Of a DNA stretch of 20,900 nucleotides, positions 1 to 6,953 are shown one piece after another (within the stretch, counting starts at the first letter, position 1; every line of letters starts with the position of its first letter). The DNA is from JAAOZP01 sp964616835 (GTDB taxonomy: Archaea; Thermoproteota; EX4484-205; JAAOZP01). The position numbers were made by a program, and so were the translations under genes. The stretch is from positions 1-20,900 of the forward strand of contig CAZTSG010000023.1 in NCBI GenBank assembly GCA_964616835.1, in the 5' to 3' direction. The notes under the pieces are model-generated. The model was given only the letters and a program-made list of their open reading frames with translations. It made no database searches and was not told where the DNA came from.

Positions 1-1053
1 GCCACTTTTTATCTCGATGTCCTCCTGCTGAAATGGCCACGAGATACGCTTTCCAAGCGTTTCGAAGCCAGCCATCGCCTTTGGGTTTATATTAGGGTCA
101 TAGTATCCTTCCAGATGATGTAGTTTATCTGGTTGACTGTAGAGTACCTCGATGCCTTTTTCTTTGAGGAGTTGTTCAACAGCGGAAGGGGTTGCGGCAC
201 TACAATCTGGAGCATACCAGAAGGTCCCATATACGCTTTGTGCTGGAGAATCTGTAATGACTACAATAACCTTTCGTGCTTCCTCTCGAAAATCGAACTC
301 GCTAGCCACAAGCATCATCTGATCATAACTTGTGACAGGAACCAACCACTCGCCCCCACTTAGCTGTACGTTATCCAGCCATTGATGTATCTCTTTGATT
401 TCCATCACACCACTAAATGGCATTGTGAACGCCCAACTGTCATATGATTCAGCAGGATAATTCCCCTTAGTACTTTCATCATATTTCACAACGGCCATAC
501 GGAAGTCAACATGCTCGGACTGAAGTCTATCGACAAACTCATGAAGCTCAGAATGTACTCCGGGCATTTCCTCTTCCATCGACCCGGTCATGTCGATCAG
601 AAAAACGATATCTAGCTTCTCACTCGTAACGGATCGTTCCCAGAAACCATCCCCTTCAAACTGACAGTAATAGCCGGGTTTGTCAAAGGTGATTGAGCGC
701 TCTTGAATAACATGTCCCGTAGAGTTGATGAGCTCCTCAGAAAGGCTGAAATCATTCAAAGATAGCCCAGTTACCCAATTACCCATCGAGTCCTTCACCG
801 AAACAGAGGCCCAAAGATAGCTTTCTTCCCAATAGGTGCCCCCACCATACCAGAACGAGAAGTTGTTTAAAATTAATTGTGCCCTTTTCTGGACAGGATT
901 GAGCAAGAGGACAAATGAGGCTGCGGCAACAGTGGCAATGCCTATTATGATAACAACGATTATGCTTTTTGGCGTCAGTACCCCATCATCTCCTCGGGTG
1001 GAGGTGGGGTCGAGTATAACGGTGCCCCAACCGCGCACAAACCTTAGCCTCAT
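1..1053 (-). CDS. Membrane-anchored von Willebrand factor A (VWA) domain protein, 3' end cut by window
   Basis: The minus-strand frame is open from the window edge to ATG 1053 (351 codons) with no stop, so the C-terminus lies outside. About 29 polar residues precede one hydrophobic helix (about residues 30-52), suggesting an N-in anchor with the rest outside the cell. A VWA fold follows: the metal-site motif D154-M-T156-G-S158 after a hydrophobic strand (LDIVFLI), and a later strand ending in the typical ITD (D268). VWA domains with an intact metal site usually bind protein ligands in a Mg-dependent way; the ligand here is unknown. A TATA-like element (TTATAAAA, about 1059-1067) is so close to the ATG that a leaderless start at GTG 1038 (codon 6) is possible. 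Of 12 Arg codons I read 8 as CGN, whereas other genes here use mostly AGG/AGA, which hints at a foreign origin. The fold is secure; the function is not. Confidence 0.85.
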   Translation of the reverse strand, partial: MRLRFVRGWGTVILDPTSTRGDDGVLTPKSIIVVIIIGIATVAAASFVLLLNPVQKRAQLILNNFSFWYGGGTYWEESYLWASVSVKDSMGNWVTGLSLNDFSLSEELINSTGHVIQERSITFDKPGYYCQFEGDGFWERSVTSEKLDIVFLIDMTGSMEEEMPGVHSELHEFVDRLQSEHVDFRMAVVKYDESTKGNYPAESYDSWAFTMPFSGVMEIKEIHQWLDNVQLSGGEWLVPVTSYDQMMLVASEFDFREEARKVIVVITDSPAQSVYGTFWYAPDCSAATPSAVEQLLKEKGIEVLYSQPDKLHHLEGYYDPNINPKAMAGFETLGKRISWPFQQEDIEIKSG

Positions 1054-1450
1054 CAGAGTTTTTATAACTACATTTAATGCAGTACCCCATCCGAACCTCG
1101 AATAACGTAATTTCCCCTTTAATATAAGGTTTTCATAGCCATAGGCGGTTCCTCAGAGACCCTATTCAACTCTAATCAACTACAAATAATATACTATAGT
1201 GCGCGCTAAAGCATTTAAGGAATAGCTTATTGCCTGGGAAAGGCTGGTGCAGATTTGATGGTTACAGAGATTGCTACTATTTGGAAATGGGGAGATGAAT
1301 TCGAAGATGCCGAGAGGAATCCAAGAAGTACGTTAGCAAGAGTGAAATGAGACCAATAAGGGGATGCGTTATAGATGTTGTAGTACGGCTTGGGTGAAAA
1401 TCTCTACGAACATGAGTCACAGAATAGAGTGGTTGATCTTGCTAGAGAGT
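1054..1450. other. Intergenic stretch with only short open frames, downstream of the initiator tRNA
   Basis: No convincing gene is visible. A 30-codon frame (ATG 1258 to TGA 1350, plus) is followed by an overlapping 16-codon frame (ATG 1347), and then by a stretch in the first frame (about 1396-1440, reading ENLYEHESQNRVVDLARE before a stop). The pattern could be a decayed gene, but I recognise no family. The part nearest 1054 probably contains the promoter of the VWA gene. Confidence 0.4.
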
Positions 1451-1525
1451 AGCGGGGGGTCGATTTGAACGACCGATCTCAGGGTTATGAGCCCTGCGGC
1501 ATAGACCTGGCTAGCCCACCCCGCT
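1451..1525 (-). tRNA. Initiator tRNA-Met (CAT)
   Basis: The minus strand folds into a complete 75-base cloverleaf: acceptor AGCGGGG/CCCCGCT, D arm, anticodon arm CAGGG-CTCATAA-CCCTG, five-base variable loop, and T arm GGTCG-TTCAAAT-CGACC. The anticodon is CAT. Two features mark the initiator rather than elongator tRNA-Met: three consecutive G-C pairs at the base of the anticodon stem (GGG/CCC) and an A-U first acceptor pair, both known archaeal initiator traits. There is no intron and no encoded CCA. The 3' end of the gene faces the VWA region. Confidence 0.93.
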
Positions 1526-1537
1526 ATGTTTTTTCTA

Positions 1538-1593
1538 TATTTATTTAGTTTTTAGTTCTTCGAGAGGAGGTTTTGGGCGGCGAATATATAAAG
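1538..1593 (-). promoter_or_regulatory. Likely promoter of the initiator tRNA
   Basis: Two A/T-rich TATA candidates precede the tRNA on the minus strand. One is CTTTATATAT (1593-1584), a good match that would give a leader of about 35 bases. The other is the weaker run around 1556-1538 (CTAAAAACTAAATAAATA), which would put the start close to the mature 5' end. The sequence does not decide between them. Confidence 0.4.
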
Positions 1594-1870
1594 TTTTTGT
1601 CAAGGGTTGGATGCATCGCCTGCGAGATGGTTGTTTCTATGTTTTAAAGCTGGTTAGCATAGTCTTGTGAGTTGCTTTTGCTTTTTTTTTAAAAAGTAGA
1701 CTAGACCTGTTTCTAGGATAAAGGGGCAGGGAGTGCGGAAAATTGCCTTTCTTCTATCTTTTTCAGGCAGGTTTTAACTCAGCCGTTTTAACGTAATTTC
1801 AAGAATTAATATTGGGCAGGAGGCAGTGTTTTTATTCGTTTTAAGGGATGTTTTCCACCTTTCTCCGGGG
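1594..1870. other. Non-coding stretch before the winged-helix/NurA/HerA operon
   Basis: No open frame, RNA fold or repeat array convinced me here. It has a run of ten T followed by A (about 1682-1695) and two loosely similar G-rich stretches (GGGGCAGGGAG near 1722 and GGGCAGGAGGCAG near 1813). I assign no function to either. Confidence 0.4.
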
Positions 1871-1873
1871 TCA

Positions 1874-1917
1874 GAAAAGTTTATAAATTACGTTTACGTT
1901 TACGTAGCTGTAAACGT
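1874..1917 (+). promoter_or_regulatory. Promoter with candidate operator for the winged-helix/NurA/HerA operon
   Basis: A strong TATA box (AGTTTATAAAT, about 1878-1888) predicts transcription start near 1906. Right over that point lie two overlapping direct copies of ACGTTTAC (1890-1897 and 1896-1903) and one inverted copy, GTAAACGT (1910-1917), whose last base is the first base of the TTG start codon. An inverted repeat straddling the transcription start of an operon that itself encodes two winged-helix proteins suggests autorepression. That is an inference. Confidence 0.6.
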
Positions 1918-2390
1918 TGAAGGGGATTAGAGTGGTTTACAGGAAGGGTTCCAGCGAGGTCGAGATAACTGGCGAGAATGTTAACGAGGTTAAGGAGATG
2001 ATCAAATATATTCCAGAAATCTACTTAGAGCTTGAGAAAACTGAGGAGAGGCTGAACGAGTTAAAGTCTACGCTGAGCGTTCTACCAGGCTTCGTAAAGT
2101 ATGATGAAGAGGGTAAGCCGGTACTATCCGTCAGGGAGGAGTTTCTCACGAGCAGGGAGGCGATAATACTGATTCTGAAGTTTGCCGAGAACGGTCTGAA
2201 ATCCAGCGAGATAGGGGAACAGTTGAGCAAGAGCGGCATAGTTTCAGTAGGCTACCCCTCTAGGCTTTCCGAAATGCTTAGAGAAGGTATTGTCACTAGG
2301 AACGAGCTGGGGAACTACGTGCTTACTGAGAAGGGGAAGATAATTGCTGACGAGATTGTTAACAGGCTTGAGGAGGTGGCTTTGAGGTGA
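1917..2390 (+). CDS. Small winged-helix protein, first gene of the NurA/HerA operon
   Basis: A 157-residue soluble protein. The N-terminus looks like a short beta pair followed by a helix (VVYRKGSSEVEITGENVNEVKEMI). Next comes a charged helical stretch likely to form a coiled coil (about residues 34-52), and then a C-terminal winged-helix domain (about 75-150: GLKSSEIGEQLSKS, then SEMLREGIVTRNELGNYVLTEKGK, the usual recognition helix and wing). I do not recognise a named family. It begins with TTG 1917, about ten bases after the predicted transcription start; GTG 1932 is an alternative. It ends in a GTGA overlap with the next gene. The layout (short N-terminal beta/alpha unit plus winged helix) resembles its downstream neighbour, so the two may be ancient paralogs acting as a pair. 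Likely role: DNA-binding partner or regulator of the nuclease/ATPase. Confidence 0.75.
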   Translation: MKGIRVVYRKGSSEVEITGENVNEVKEMIKYIPEIYLELEKTEERLNELKSTLSVLPGFVKYDEEGKPVLSVREEFLTSREAIILILKFAENGLKSSEIGEQLSKSGIVSVGYPSRLSEMLREGIVTRNELGNYVLTEKGKIIADEIVNRLEEVALR

Positions 2391-2905
2391 GCGCCCCCCT
2401 AACGCTGAGGCTTGAAATACCAGATAGGAACATTAGGGTGGAGTTCACCGGTAGCAGGGACGAGGTGGTGGCAAGCCTCCTGAAATTCCTTACGAGCATC
2501 TACCCTCATCTCAGCATTGTTGAGAGAATAGTCTACACACCCGATCTAGAAAGCTTGCTTTCATCGATCTCTCAACACGTGAAGATAAGCGATGGCGAGA
2601 TAATAATACTTGGCGAAGAAGTCAAGACTACGGAGAACAAGATTCTATACCTGCTCGCAGGCTGCCACGCTGCCTTCAAGCTTGGGCTTCGCGATAAAAG
2701 CAGCGTGAGTGTTGAAGAAATGGTTAGGATGATTTCTAACACGTCTAAGAAGACGATACAAAATACTTTGGTGGAGCTCGTTAAAAAAGGCCTCGTCCTC
2801 AGGCAGGCTAGGGGCATGTTCGAAATATCGATTAAGGGGATAATGACGCTTTCCGGAGGTGCTGAGAGTGGGGAACCAGCGACAAAGCCTGGTTTCACTC
2901 AATAG
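2387..2905 (+). CDS. Second small winged-helix protein of the NurA/HerA operon
   Basis: A 172-residue protein starting at GTG 2387, four bases inside the previous gene, with a Shine-Dalgarno sequence (GAGGAGGTG, about 2370-2378) upstream. The N-terminus again shows two strands and a helix (LRLEIPDRNIRVEFTG, then SRDEVVASLLKFL). After a middle region (TPDLESLLSSISQHV) comes a winged-helix domain (about residues 90-158: VSVEEMVRMISNTSKKTIQNTLVELVKKGLV, then a wing ending FEISIKGIMTLSG). No named family is recognised. The gene overlaps the NurA gene by 38 bases, which points to coupled translation. Together with the first gene it could form a heterodimeric DNA-binding unit; this is inferred from architecture and position only. 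Confidence 0.75.
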   Translation: MSAPLTLRLEIPDRNIRVEFTGSRDEVVASLLKFLTSIYPHLSIVERIVYTPDLESLLSSISQHVKISDGEIIILGEEVKTTENKILYLLAGCHAAFKLGLRDKSSVSVEEMVRMISNTSKKTIQNTLVELVKKGLVLRQARGMFEISIKGIMTLSGGAESGEPATKPGFTQ

Positions 2906-3719
2906 GATTAATCAACAGCACGGGCTACGGGTTCTCGACGAGAGAGAAATACGGCTTAAGATAAACAACGTTGGCACATTTAAAATAGAAGATTTCTCAC
3001 CCATATTTTTAGACGATGCTCTATGCTTCAACAATATTATTGCTGTTGATGTTTCAACAGTAAAGATAGGAATAAGCCACTTTGGGGAAGTTCACGCGGT
3101 TAGAGGTGCAACTGTAATTAAGAAAAATAATTCGCTCACGATAAACAGGACTAGGCCGATGATAGTTCTTGGAGAAATATCTGATGCTCAAGTCTCTTTC
3201 GAATTAGAAGAACAGCTGAAGAATATTAACTCGGCAAGGAACTCAATAATATTGCTAGATGGCGATTTAAAAGAAATGATGGGAGTAAGCAAGTCTCTGA
3301 GTTTATTCGAATCGCTTAAAAATACTTCAAACATCATTATTTCGATCTCAAAGGGTCTCATATTCCCCTCCATAAGGCTGCCTGAGGAAATTAACGATTC
3401 CCCATTTGTGGGGAGAATAATGAATGGGAAGAGCAATAGAGCGTACCTGGCTAAGCTCAGACTTGGGGCCCCCCTACTGAAGATTGAGGCATATCCAGAG
3501 ATGGAATTAGAAGAGCTTAGTAGAGCATTAGCATCGCTCATAAGCATAGATGGTGTTGAGTATGGTTATCCCGAGGCCCTGAGGATTGCACACATATATT
3601 CTAAACTCCTGCCGGTGGAAGTTTTAACACTCAGGTGCGTTATGCAAAGGAAGTTTGGAATAGAGATTTTAAGAGAAATAGACAACCGAAAGATACTTTT
3701 GGGAGGGTTTTGGAGCTGA
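2868..3719 (+). CDS. nurA: NurA-family nuclease
   Basis: A 283-residue protein with the NurA pattern: a hydrophobic strand ending in an acidic residue (IIAVDVS, D61), the second acidic motif SIILLDGDL (D131), an ISISKG segment with the conserved lysine (K162), a KIE segment (E207), and the C-terminal GYPEALRIAHIYSK block. NurA is an Mn-dependent 5'-3' exonuclease and endonuclease that works in a complex with the HerA translocase in DNA end resection. Motif I normally reads DGS; here it is DVS, though the aspartate is kept. I chose GTG 2868 because GGAGGT at 2855-2860 sits seven bases upstream; GTG 2859 is the longer alternative. The gene overlaps both neighbours. In the usual archaeal cluster NurA sits with Mre11, Rad50 and HerA; Mre11 and Rad50 are absent here. 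Confidence 0.8.
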   Translation: MGNQRQSLVSLNRINQQHGLRVLDEREIRLKINNVGTFKIEDFSPIFLDDALCFNNIIAVDVSTVKIGISHFGEVHAVRGATVIKKNNSLTINRTRPMIVLGEISDAQVSFELEEQLKNINSARNSIILLDGDLKEMMGVSKSLSLFESLKNTSNIIISISKGLIFPSIRLPEEINDSPFVGRIMNGKSNRAYLAKLRLGAPLLKIEAYPEMELEELSRALASLISIDGVEYGYPEALRIAHIYSKLLPVEVLTLRCVMQRKFGIEILREIDNRKILLGGFWS

Positions 3720-5128
3720 TAACAATTCTTAGGAAAAACGGAGTAACATACGAGCTTCTCGAAACCCCCGGGAGAGATAGAATTGTGGGAAGCTACTTGA
3801 TATTAATCGATACGGACGCTAAGAGAAAGCTTCTGCTTCAAATCATAGATGTAAACTACTTGAGCATCCCGGGGGAAGTGGAGGAGATAATAAGGATAAG
3901 CAAGAGGGAGGAATCGTACCTCGTCTTGGAGGAGGATGAGGGTCTTAGAAAAATACTGGATGAACTCTTAGACTCTAGAGTGCTGGTGTGCAAAGTTCGT
4001 GCAGCGTTCTCTCTTAGCGACGAGAATATAGATTTTCAATGGGCTCCCTCCAGGCTGAAATCTAGGATTTATGAGCCGAGCAATGAGGAGCTTAGGGAGC
4101 TGGTTGTCAGCAAATACGCTATTCCGGTTAAGATTAGTAACAACGCTGAGATCGATTTAAGTGCTTTAGACGGAGGGTTGACTCTAATAGTTGGTAAGAA
4201 GGGTTCCGGAAAGTCTAATCTGTCGAAAACACTGGTGGCGAGGCTTTTAGAACACGGTGGGCGCTGCCTCGTGTTTGACATAAATGGTGAATACGAGCCT
4301 GCAACCATGAGAGGTAGGTTCATAGTGTTGAAGCCTGGTGAAAACATGTTTCTAAGCATATCCGGTCTCGGCAAAGAGCTTTTCATCACCTTAATGGAGA
4401 CCATCATGGGCCTGCCATCTTCCTCAGTCTGGGAATTGAGAAGGATACTCGACTCTTTAGAGAGCAAGGGTTTACTGAGCTTGAAAAACCTTTGCAACGA
4501 AATATTCTTCGGAAGGTTTAACGACCTTGTTAAGGAGGCACTTATCAGGAGGCTGACTGTTTTACGAGAGAGCGGTTTGTTCAGCGATTCTGAGGCAACG
4601 GATCTTGACGGGTTGCTTAAGGAAGCTTCTGATAAAGCTATAGTGATAAACCTGAGAGGTCTGCCGAGGGCCTTTAGGCAACTCATAGTAGAGACAGTGC
4701 TCAACAAGATTGTGAGGATGCTGGAGGACGGTGAGATAAAACCGCTCTTCTTATTTGCAGAGGAGGCTCAATCCTATCTGGATGAGAAAGCCTGGGAGGA
4801 TTATATAACCCGGATGAGGCACATCGGATTATCAGTAGTCTTCATAACTAATGAGCCTGATAGCTTGATGAAATTCGTATACAGGCAGGCTGACAATTGC
4901 TTCATATTCAGCCTGATGAATGAAAACGACCTAAGCTATATTTCAAGAATGTCGAAGATAGATGCGGAGTCTTTAATGAGCCTAGTTCCAACGCTACCCG
5001 TTGGAAAATGTTTAGCATTCGGAAACATAACCAACAACATCCCGATGATACTTATTACGGATAGGGAAAACGTGTTTAAAACCGGAGGTACTCGAAAAGT
5101 ATTATTGGAGGCTGTGTCTAGAAGCTAA
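3635..5128 (+). CDS. herA: HerA-family hexameric DNA translocase ATPase
   Basis: A protein of up to 497 residues, close to usual HerA size. An N-terminal barrel-like part (about 35-130) precedes a RecA-like ATPase core: Walker A GKKGSGKS (about 187-194), the following FDINGEYEP block typical of HerA, and Walker B LFLFAEEAQ with two acidic residues (about 371-379). Next is RMRHIGLSVVFITNEPDSL, matching the HerA position that usually reads GL..I.SQRPS, so the normal SQ is TN here. HerA pumps DNA into the NurA nuclease. The start is uncertain: GTG 3635 gives an 85-base overlap with nurA and a basic, possibly spurious N-terminus, while TTG 3710 behind GGGAGG gives a 10-base overlap. The last 11 bases overlap the convergent enolase gene. 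Confidence 0.85.
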   Translation: MRYAKEVWNRDFKRNRQPKDTFGRVLELITILRKNGVTYELLETPGRDRIVGSYLILIDTDAKRKLLLQIIDVNYLSIPGEVEEIIRISKREESYLVLEEDEGLRKILDELLDSRVLVCKVRAAFSLSDENIDFQWAPSRLKSRIYEPSNEELRELVVSKYAIPVKISNNAEIDLSALDGGLTLIVGKKGSGKSNLSKTLVARLLEHGGRCLVFDINGEYEPATMRGRFIVLKPGENMFLSISGLGKELFITLMETIMGLPSSSVWELRRILDSLESKGLLSLKNLCNEIFFGRFNDLVKEALIRRLTVLRESGLFSDSEATDLDGLLKEASDKAIVINLRGLPRAFRQLIVETVLNKIVRMLEDGEIKPLFLFAEEAQSYLDEKAWEDYITRMRHIGLSVVFITNEPDSLMKFVYRQADNCFIFSLMNENDLSYISRMSKIDAESLMSLVPTLPVGKCLAFGNITNNIPMILITDRENVFKTGGTRKVLLEAVSRS

Positions 5129-6410
5129 AGGTCTCCCACCCACTGTACTTAGCTAGCTCTCCCAATTCATCGTTTATCCGAAGCAACCTGTTGTATTTCG
5201 CGGTCCTCTCTCCTCTGCAAGGTGCTCCAGTCTTTATCTGGCCAGCGTTAAGGGCGACAGCAATATCGGAAATATAGGCGTCCTCCGTTTCCCCCGACCT
5301 GTGGCTTACGATAACCTTGTAATTGTTTTCGACAGCTGTTCTAAACGTGTCAAGCGATTCGGTGAGAGAACCACACTGGTTTAGCTTAAACAGTAGAGCA
5401 TTTGCAGCCCCATTCCTTATGCCTTTGATAAGCCTCTCTTTATTGGTTACGAAGAGATCATCGCCAACTATTTGTACTCTTGAACCCATTTTCCTAGTGA
5501 TTTCTGAGAATGATTTGAAATCGTTTTCTTCAAACGGGTCTTCTATTGATTTCAGCTTGAATTTAGAAACTAATTCAACGTAGTACTCGAGAAGTTCGCC
5601 TTCAGTAAGATTCTTCCCGTCTATCCTATACTTGCCGGAAGAAGGGTCGTAGAAAGATGATGAGGCAGCATCTATGCCGAGGAATACCTCTGAAAAAGAG
5701 TATCCCGTCTCCTCAATCGCTGTGGAAAGTAGCTCGAGAGCCTGTTCGCTAAGGCTGAGAGGCGGTGCAAAACCCCCTTCGTCGCCGACGTTTATGGACG
5801 ACTTACCGTACTTCTTAACTATCACGCTTCTAAGGGTCTGGTAGACTTCTACCCCTGCTCTCAGCGCGTTGGGAAATTCCCTGAAACCTGCAGGTATTAT
5901 CATAAACTCTTGTATGGATAGGTCGTTTCCAGCATGCTTGCCTCCGTTTATCACGTTCATCAACGGGACTGGAAGAACATTGCCCTTGTTCTCTCCAAGA
6001 TATTGGTAAAGCTCCATCCGGCTTGCATTGGAGGCTGCCAGAGCATTGCTTAGAGATACCGCGAGAATAGCGTTTGCTCCTAGTCTAGATTTGTTAGGAG
6101 TCCCGTCCAACTCTAGCATTTTACTATCTATCTCGTGTTGTCTTCGGGAATCTAAACCGGTTAACGCTGGACTTATTACCTCATTAATGTTTCTAACAGC
6201 CTTAGAAACACCTAAGCCGTGAAACCTTTTCTCATCCCTATCTCTAAGCTCAACAGCCTCGTATTTGCCGGTGGAAGCGCCTGAGGGCACACCCGCTCTA
6301 CCCATACTTCCTCCCTCAAGCTCAACGATTGCCTCAACGGTCGGATTGCCCCTAGAATCTATAATCTCCCTTCCCCGAACTCTTTTTATCCTGAACACGC
6401 TGTCCTCCAT
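5118..6410 (-). CDS. eno: Enolase (phosphopyruvate hydratase)
   Basis: A full-length 430-residue enolase, which interconverts 2-phosphoglycerate and phosphoenolpyruvate in cytoplasmic glycolysis and gluconeogenesis. Visible marks are REIIDSRGNPTVEA (about 14-27), the mobile loop VPSGASTGKYEA, Mg ligands D247 (GIDAAS), E290 (IEDPFEE) and D317 (VGDDLFVTN), catalytic E211 and K342, and SHRSGETEDAYI with GAPCRGERTAKYNRLL near the end. Where most enolases read KxNQIGT, this one has KLNQCGS. ATG 6410 is preceded by pyrimidine-rich sequence and not by a Shine-Dalgarno. GTG 6398 (codon 5) has GGAGG five bases before it and is a credible alternative start. A small membrane protein gene ends 42 bases upstream and may share its transcript. 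Its tail overlaps the HerA-family gene by 11 bases. Confidence 0.97.
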   Translation of the reverse strand: MEDSVFRIKRVRGREIIDSRGNPTVEAIVELEGGSMGRAGVPSGASTGKYEAVELRDRDEKRFHGLGVSKAVRNINEVISPALTGLDSRRQHEIDSKMLELDGTPNKSRLGANAILAVSLSNALAASNASRMELYQYLGENKGNVLPVPLMNVINGGKHAGNDLSIQEFMIIPAGFREFPNALRAGVEVYQTLRSVIVKKYGKSSINVGDEGGFAPPLSLSEQALELLSTAIEETGYSFSEVFLGIDAASSSFYDPSSGKYRIDGKNLTEGELLEYYVELVSKFKLKSIEDPFEENDFKSFSEITRKMGSRVQIVGDDLFVTNKERLIKGIRNGAANALLFKLNQCGSLTESLDTFRTAVENNYKVIVSHRSGETEDAYISDIAVALNAGQIKTGAPCRGERTAKYNRLLRINDELGELAKYSGWETFSF

Positions 6411-6439
6411 TTTTTCCGGAGGAGGCTTTCCGGAGCGTG
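6396..6439 (-). promoter_or_regulatory. Possible hairpin sequestering the enolase ribosome-binding site
   Basis: On the enolase strand, CACGC (6439-6435) can pair with GCGTG (6400-6396), and inside it TCCTCC (6423-6418) pairs perfectly with GGAGGA (6408-6403) across a nine-base A-rich loop. The inner stem covers the only Shine-Dalgarno-like sequence near the start, and the outer stem covers the alternative GTG start. The pairing is plainly present in the sequence; its regulatory meaning is inference. Confidence 0.4.
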
Positions 6440-6452
6440 ATTTAAGGTTTGC

Positions 6453-6761
6453 TCATAATAGTGTCGGTAGTATGAATTCTGCAAAGAAAGCGATTATTAA
6501 TGCTCCGTATATCAAGTCCCTACCTAGATACTTGTTTATTTTTGTTACGTACAGTACTACTCCTACCACAGCCATGGGAGCGTAGATCATTGATAATATT
6601 CGCAGTGACGCCTGTAATACCATGTTTGAGAATAATGAAACGCTTTTTTCAACGGAGTTAACGATGTTTTCAAGCAATTCTGTTAGCCAGTCGGGGCTCA
6701 TTCGCTCGCTCTCCCTGATAATGGGTGTGAAATATTTCATCGCAATCCTGAGCATCATCAT
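6453..6761 (-). CDS. Small membrane protein of unknown function
   Basis: A 102-residue protein with a charged, amphipathic N-terminal half (DWLTELLENIVNSVEKSVSLF) and two hydrophobic segments in the C-terminal half (about residues 56-75 and 83-102) joined by a short basic loop (TKINKYLGRD). I recognise no family. Three ATG codons in a row open the frame at 6761, with a fourth at codon 8, so the exact start is uncertain. A TATA-like CTTAAATAG (about 6800-6792) would place transcription start near 6769, giving a very short leader. It lies 42 bases upstream of enolase on the same strand and may be co-transcribed, but nothing links it to glycolysis. Confidence 0.65.
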   Translation of the reverse strand: MMMLRIAMKYFTPIIRESERMSPDWLTELLENIVNSVEKSVSLFSNMVLQASLRILSMIYAPMAVVGVVLYVTKINKYLGRDLIYGALIIAFFAEFILPTLL

Positions 6762-6789
6762 TCTTCTTCTACTATTCTGATTTCTTATA

Positions 6790-6922
6790 CCTATTTAAGT
6801 GCCAATGAAATTAAAAGTTTTCTTTCTCTAGGAGATATTAGGGTCTTTTTCAACTGTTTTCGCGATTCTTAAAAATCTCTGATAAATAATTTGGTAAAAT
6901 TATTTGACAAGGTTTAAATATA
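6790..6922. promoter_or_regulatory. Divergent promoters for the small membrane protein (minus) and DUF4389 gene (plus)
   Basis: The minus promoter has CTTAAATAG at about 6800-6792, roughly 34 bases from ATG 6761. The plus promoter has GGTTTAAATATAT at about 6911-6923, roughly 35 bases from TTG 6954. Both spacings predict short leaders, as is common in this lineage. The A/T-rich spacer between them shows no other structure I can support. Confidence 0.5.
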
Positions 6923-6953
6923 TGTGTAATTTAAATCACACCGGTGCTCTAAA

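Noticed and set aside
133..1105. Plus-strand open frames opposite the VWA gene (for example 133-363 and 836-1105)
   Set aside because: They are complementary-strand shadows; the minus frame is open throughout and encodes a clear VWA metal site.
1451..1525. Elongator tRNA-Met or AUA-reading tRNA-Ile for the CAT tRNA
   Set aside because: The three G-C pairs in the anticodon stem and the A-U first acceptor pair indicate the initiator.
4069..4707. A 212-codon minus-strand frame
   Set aside because: It is antisense to the HerA Walker A region; its serine/leucine-rich composition is typical of a shadow frame.
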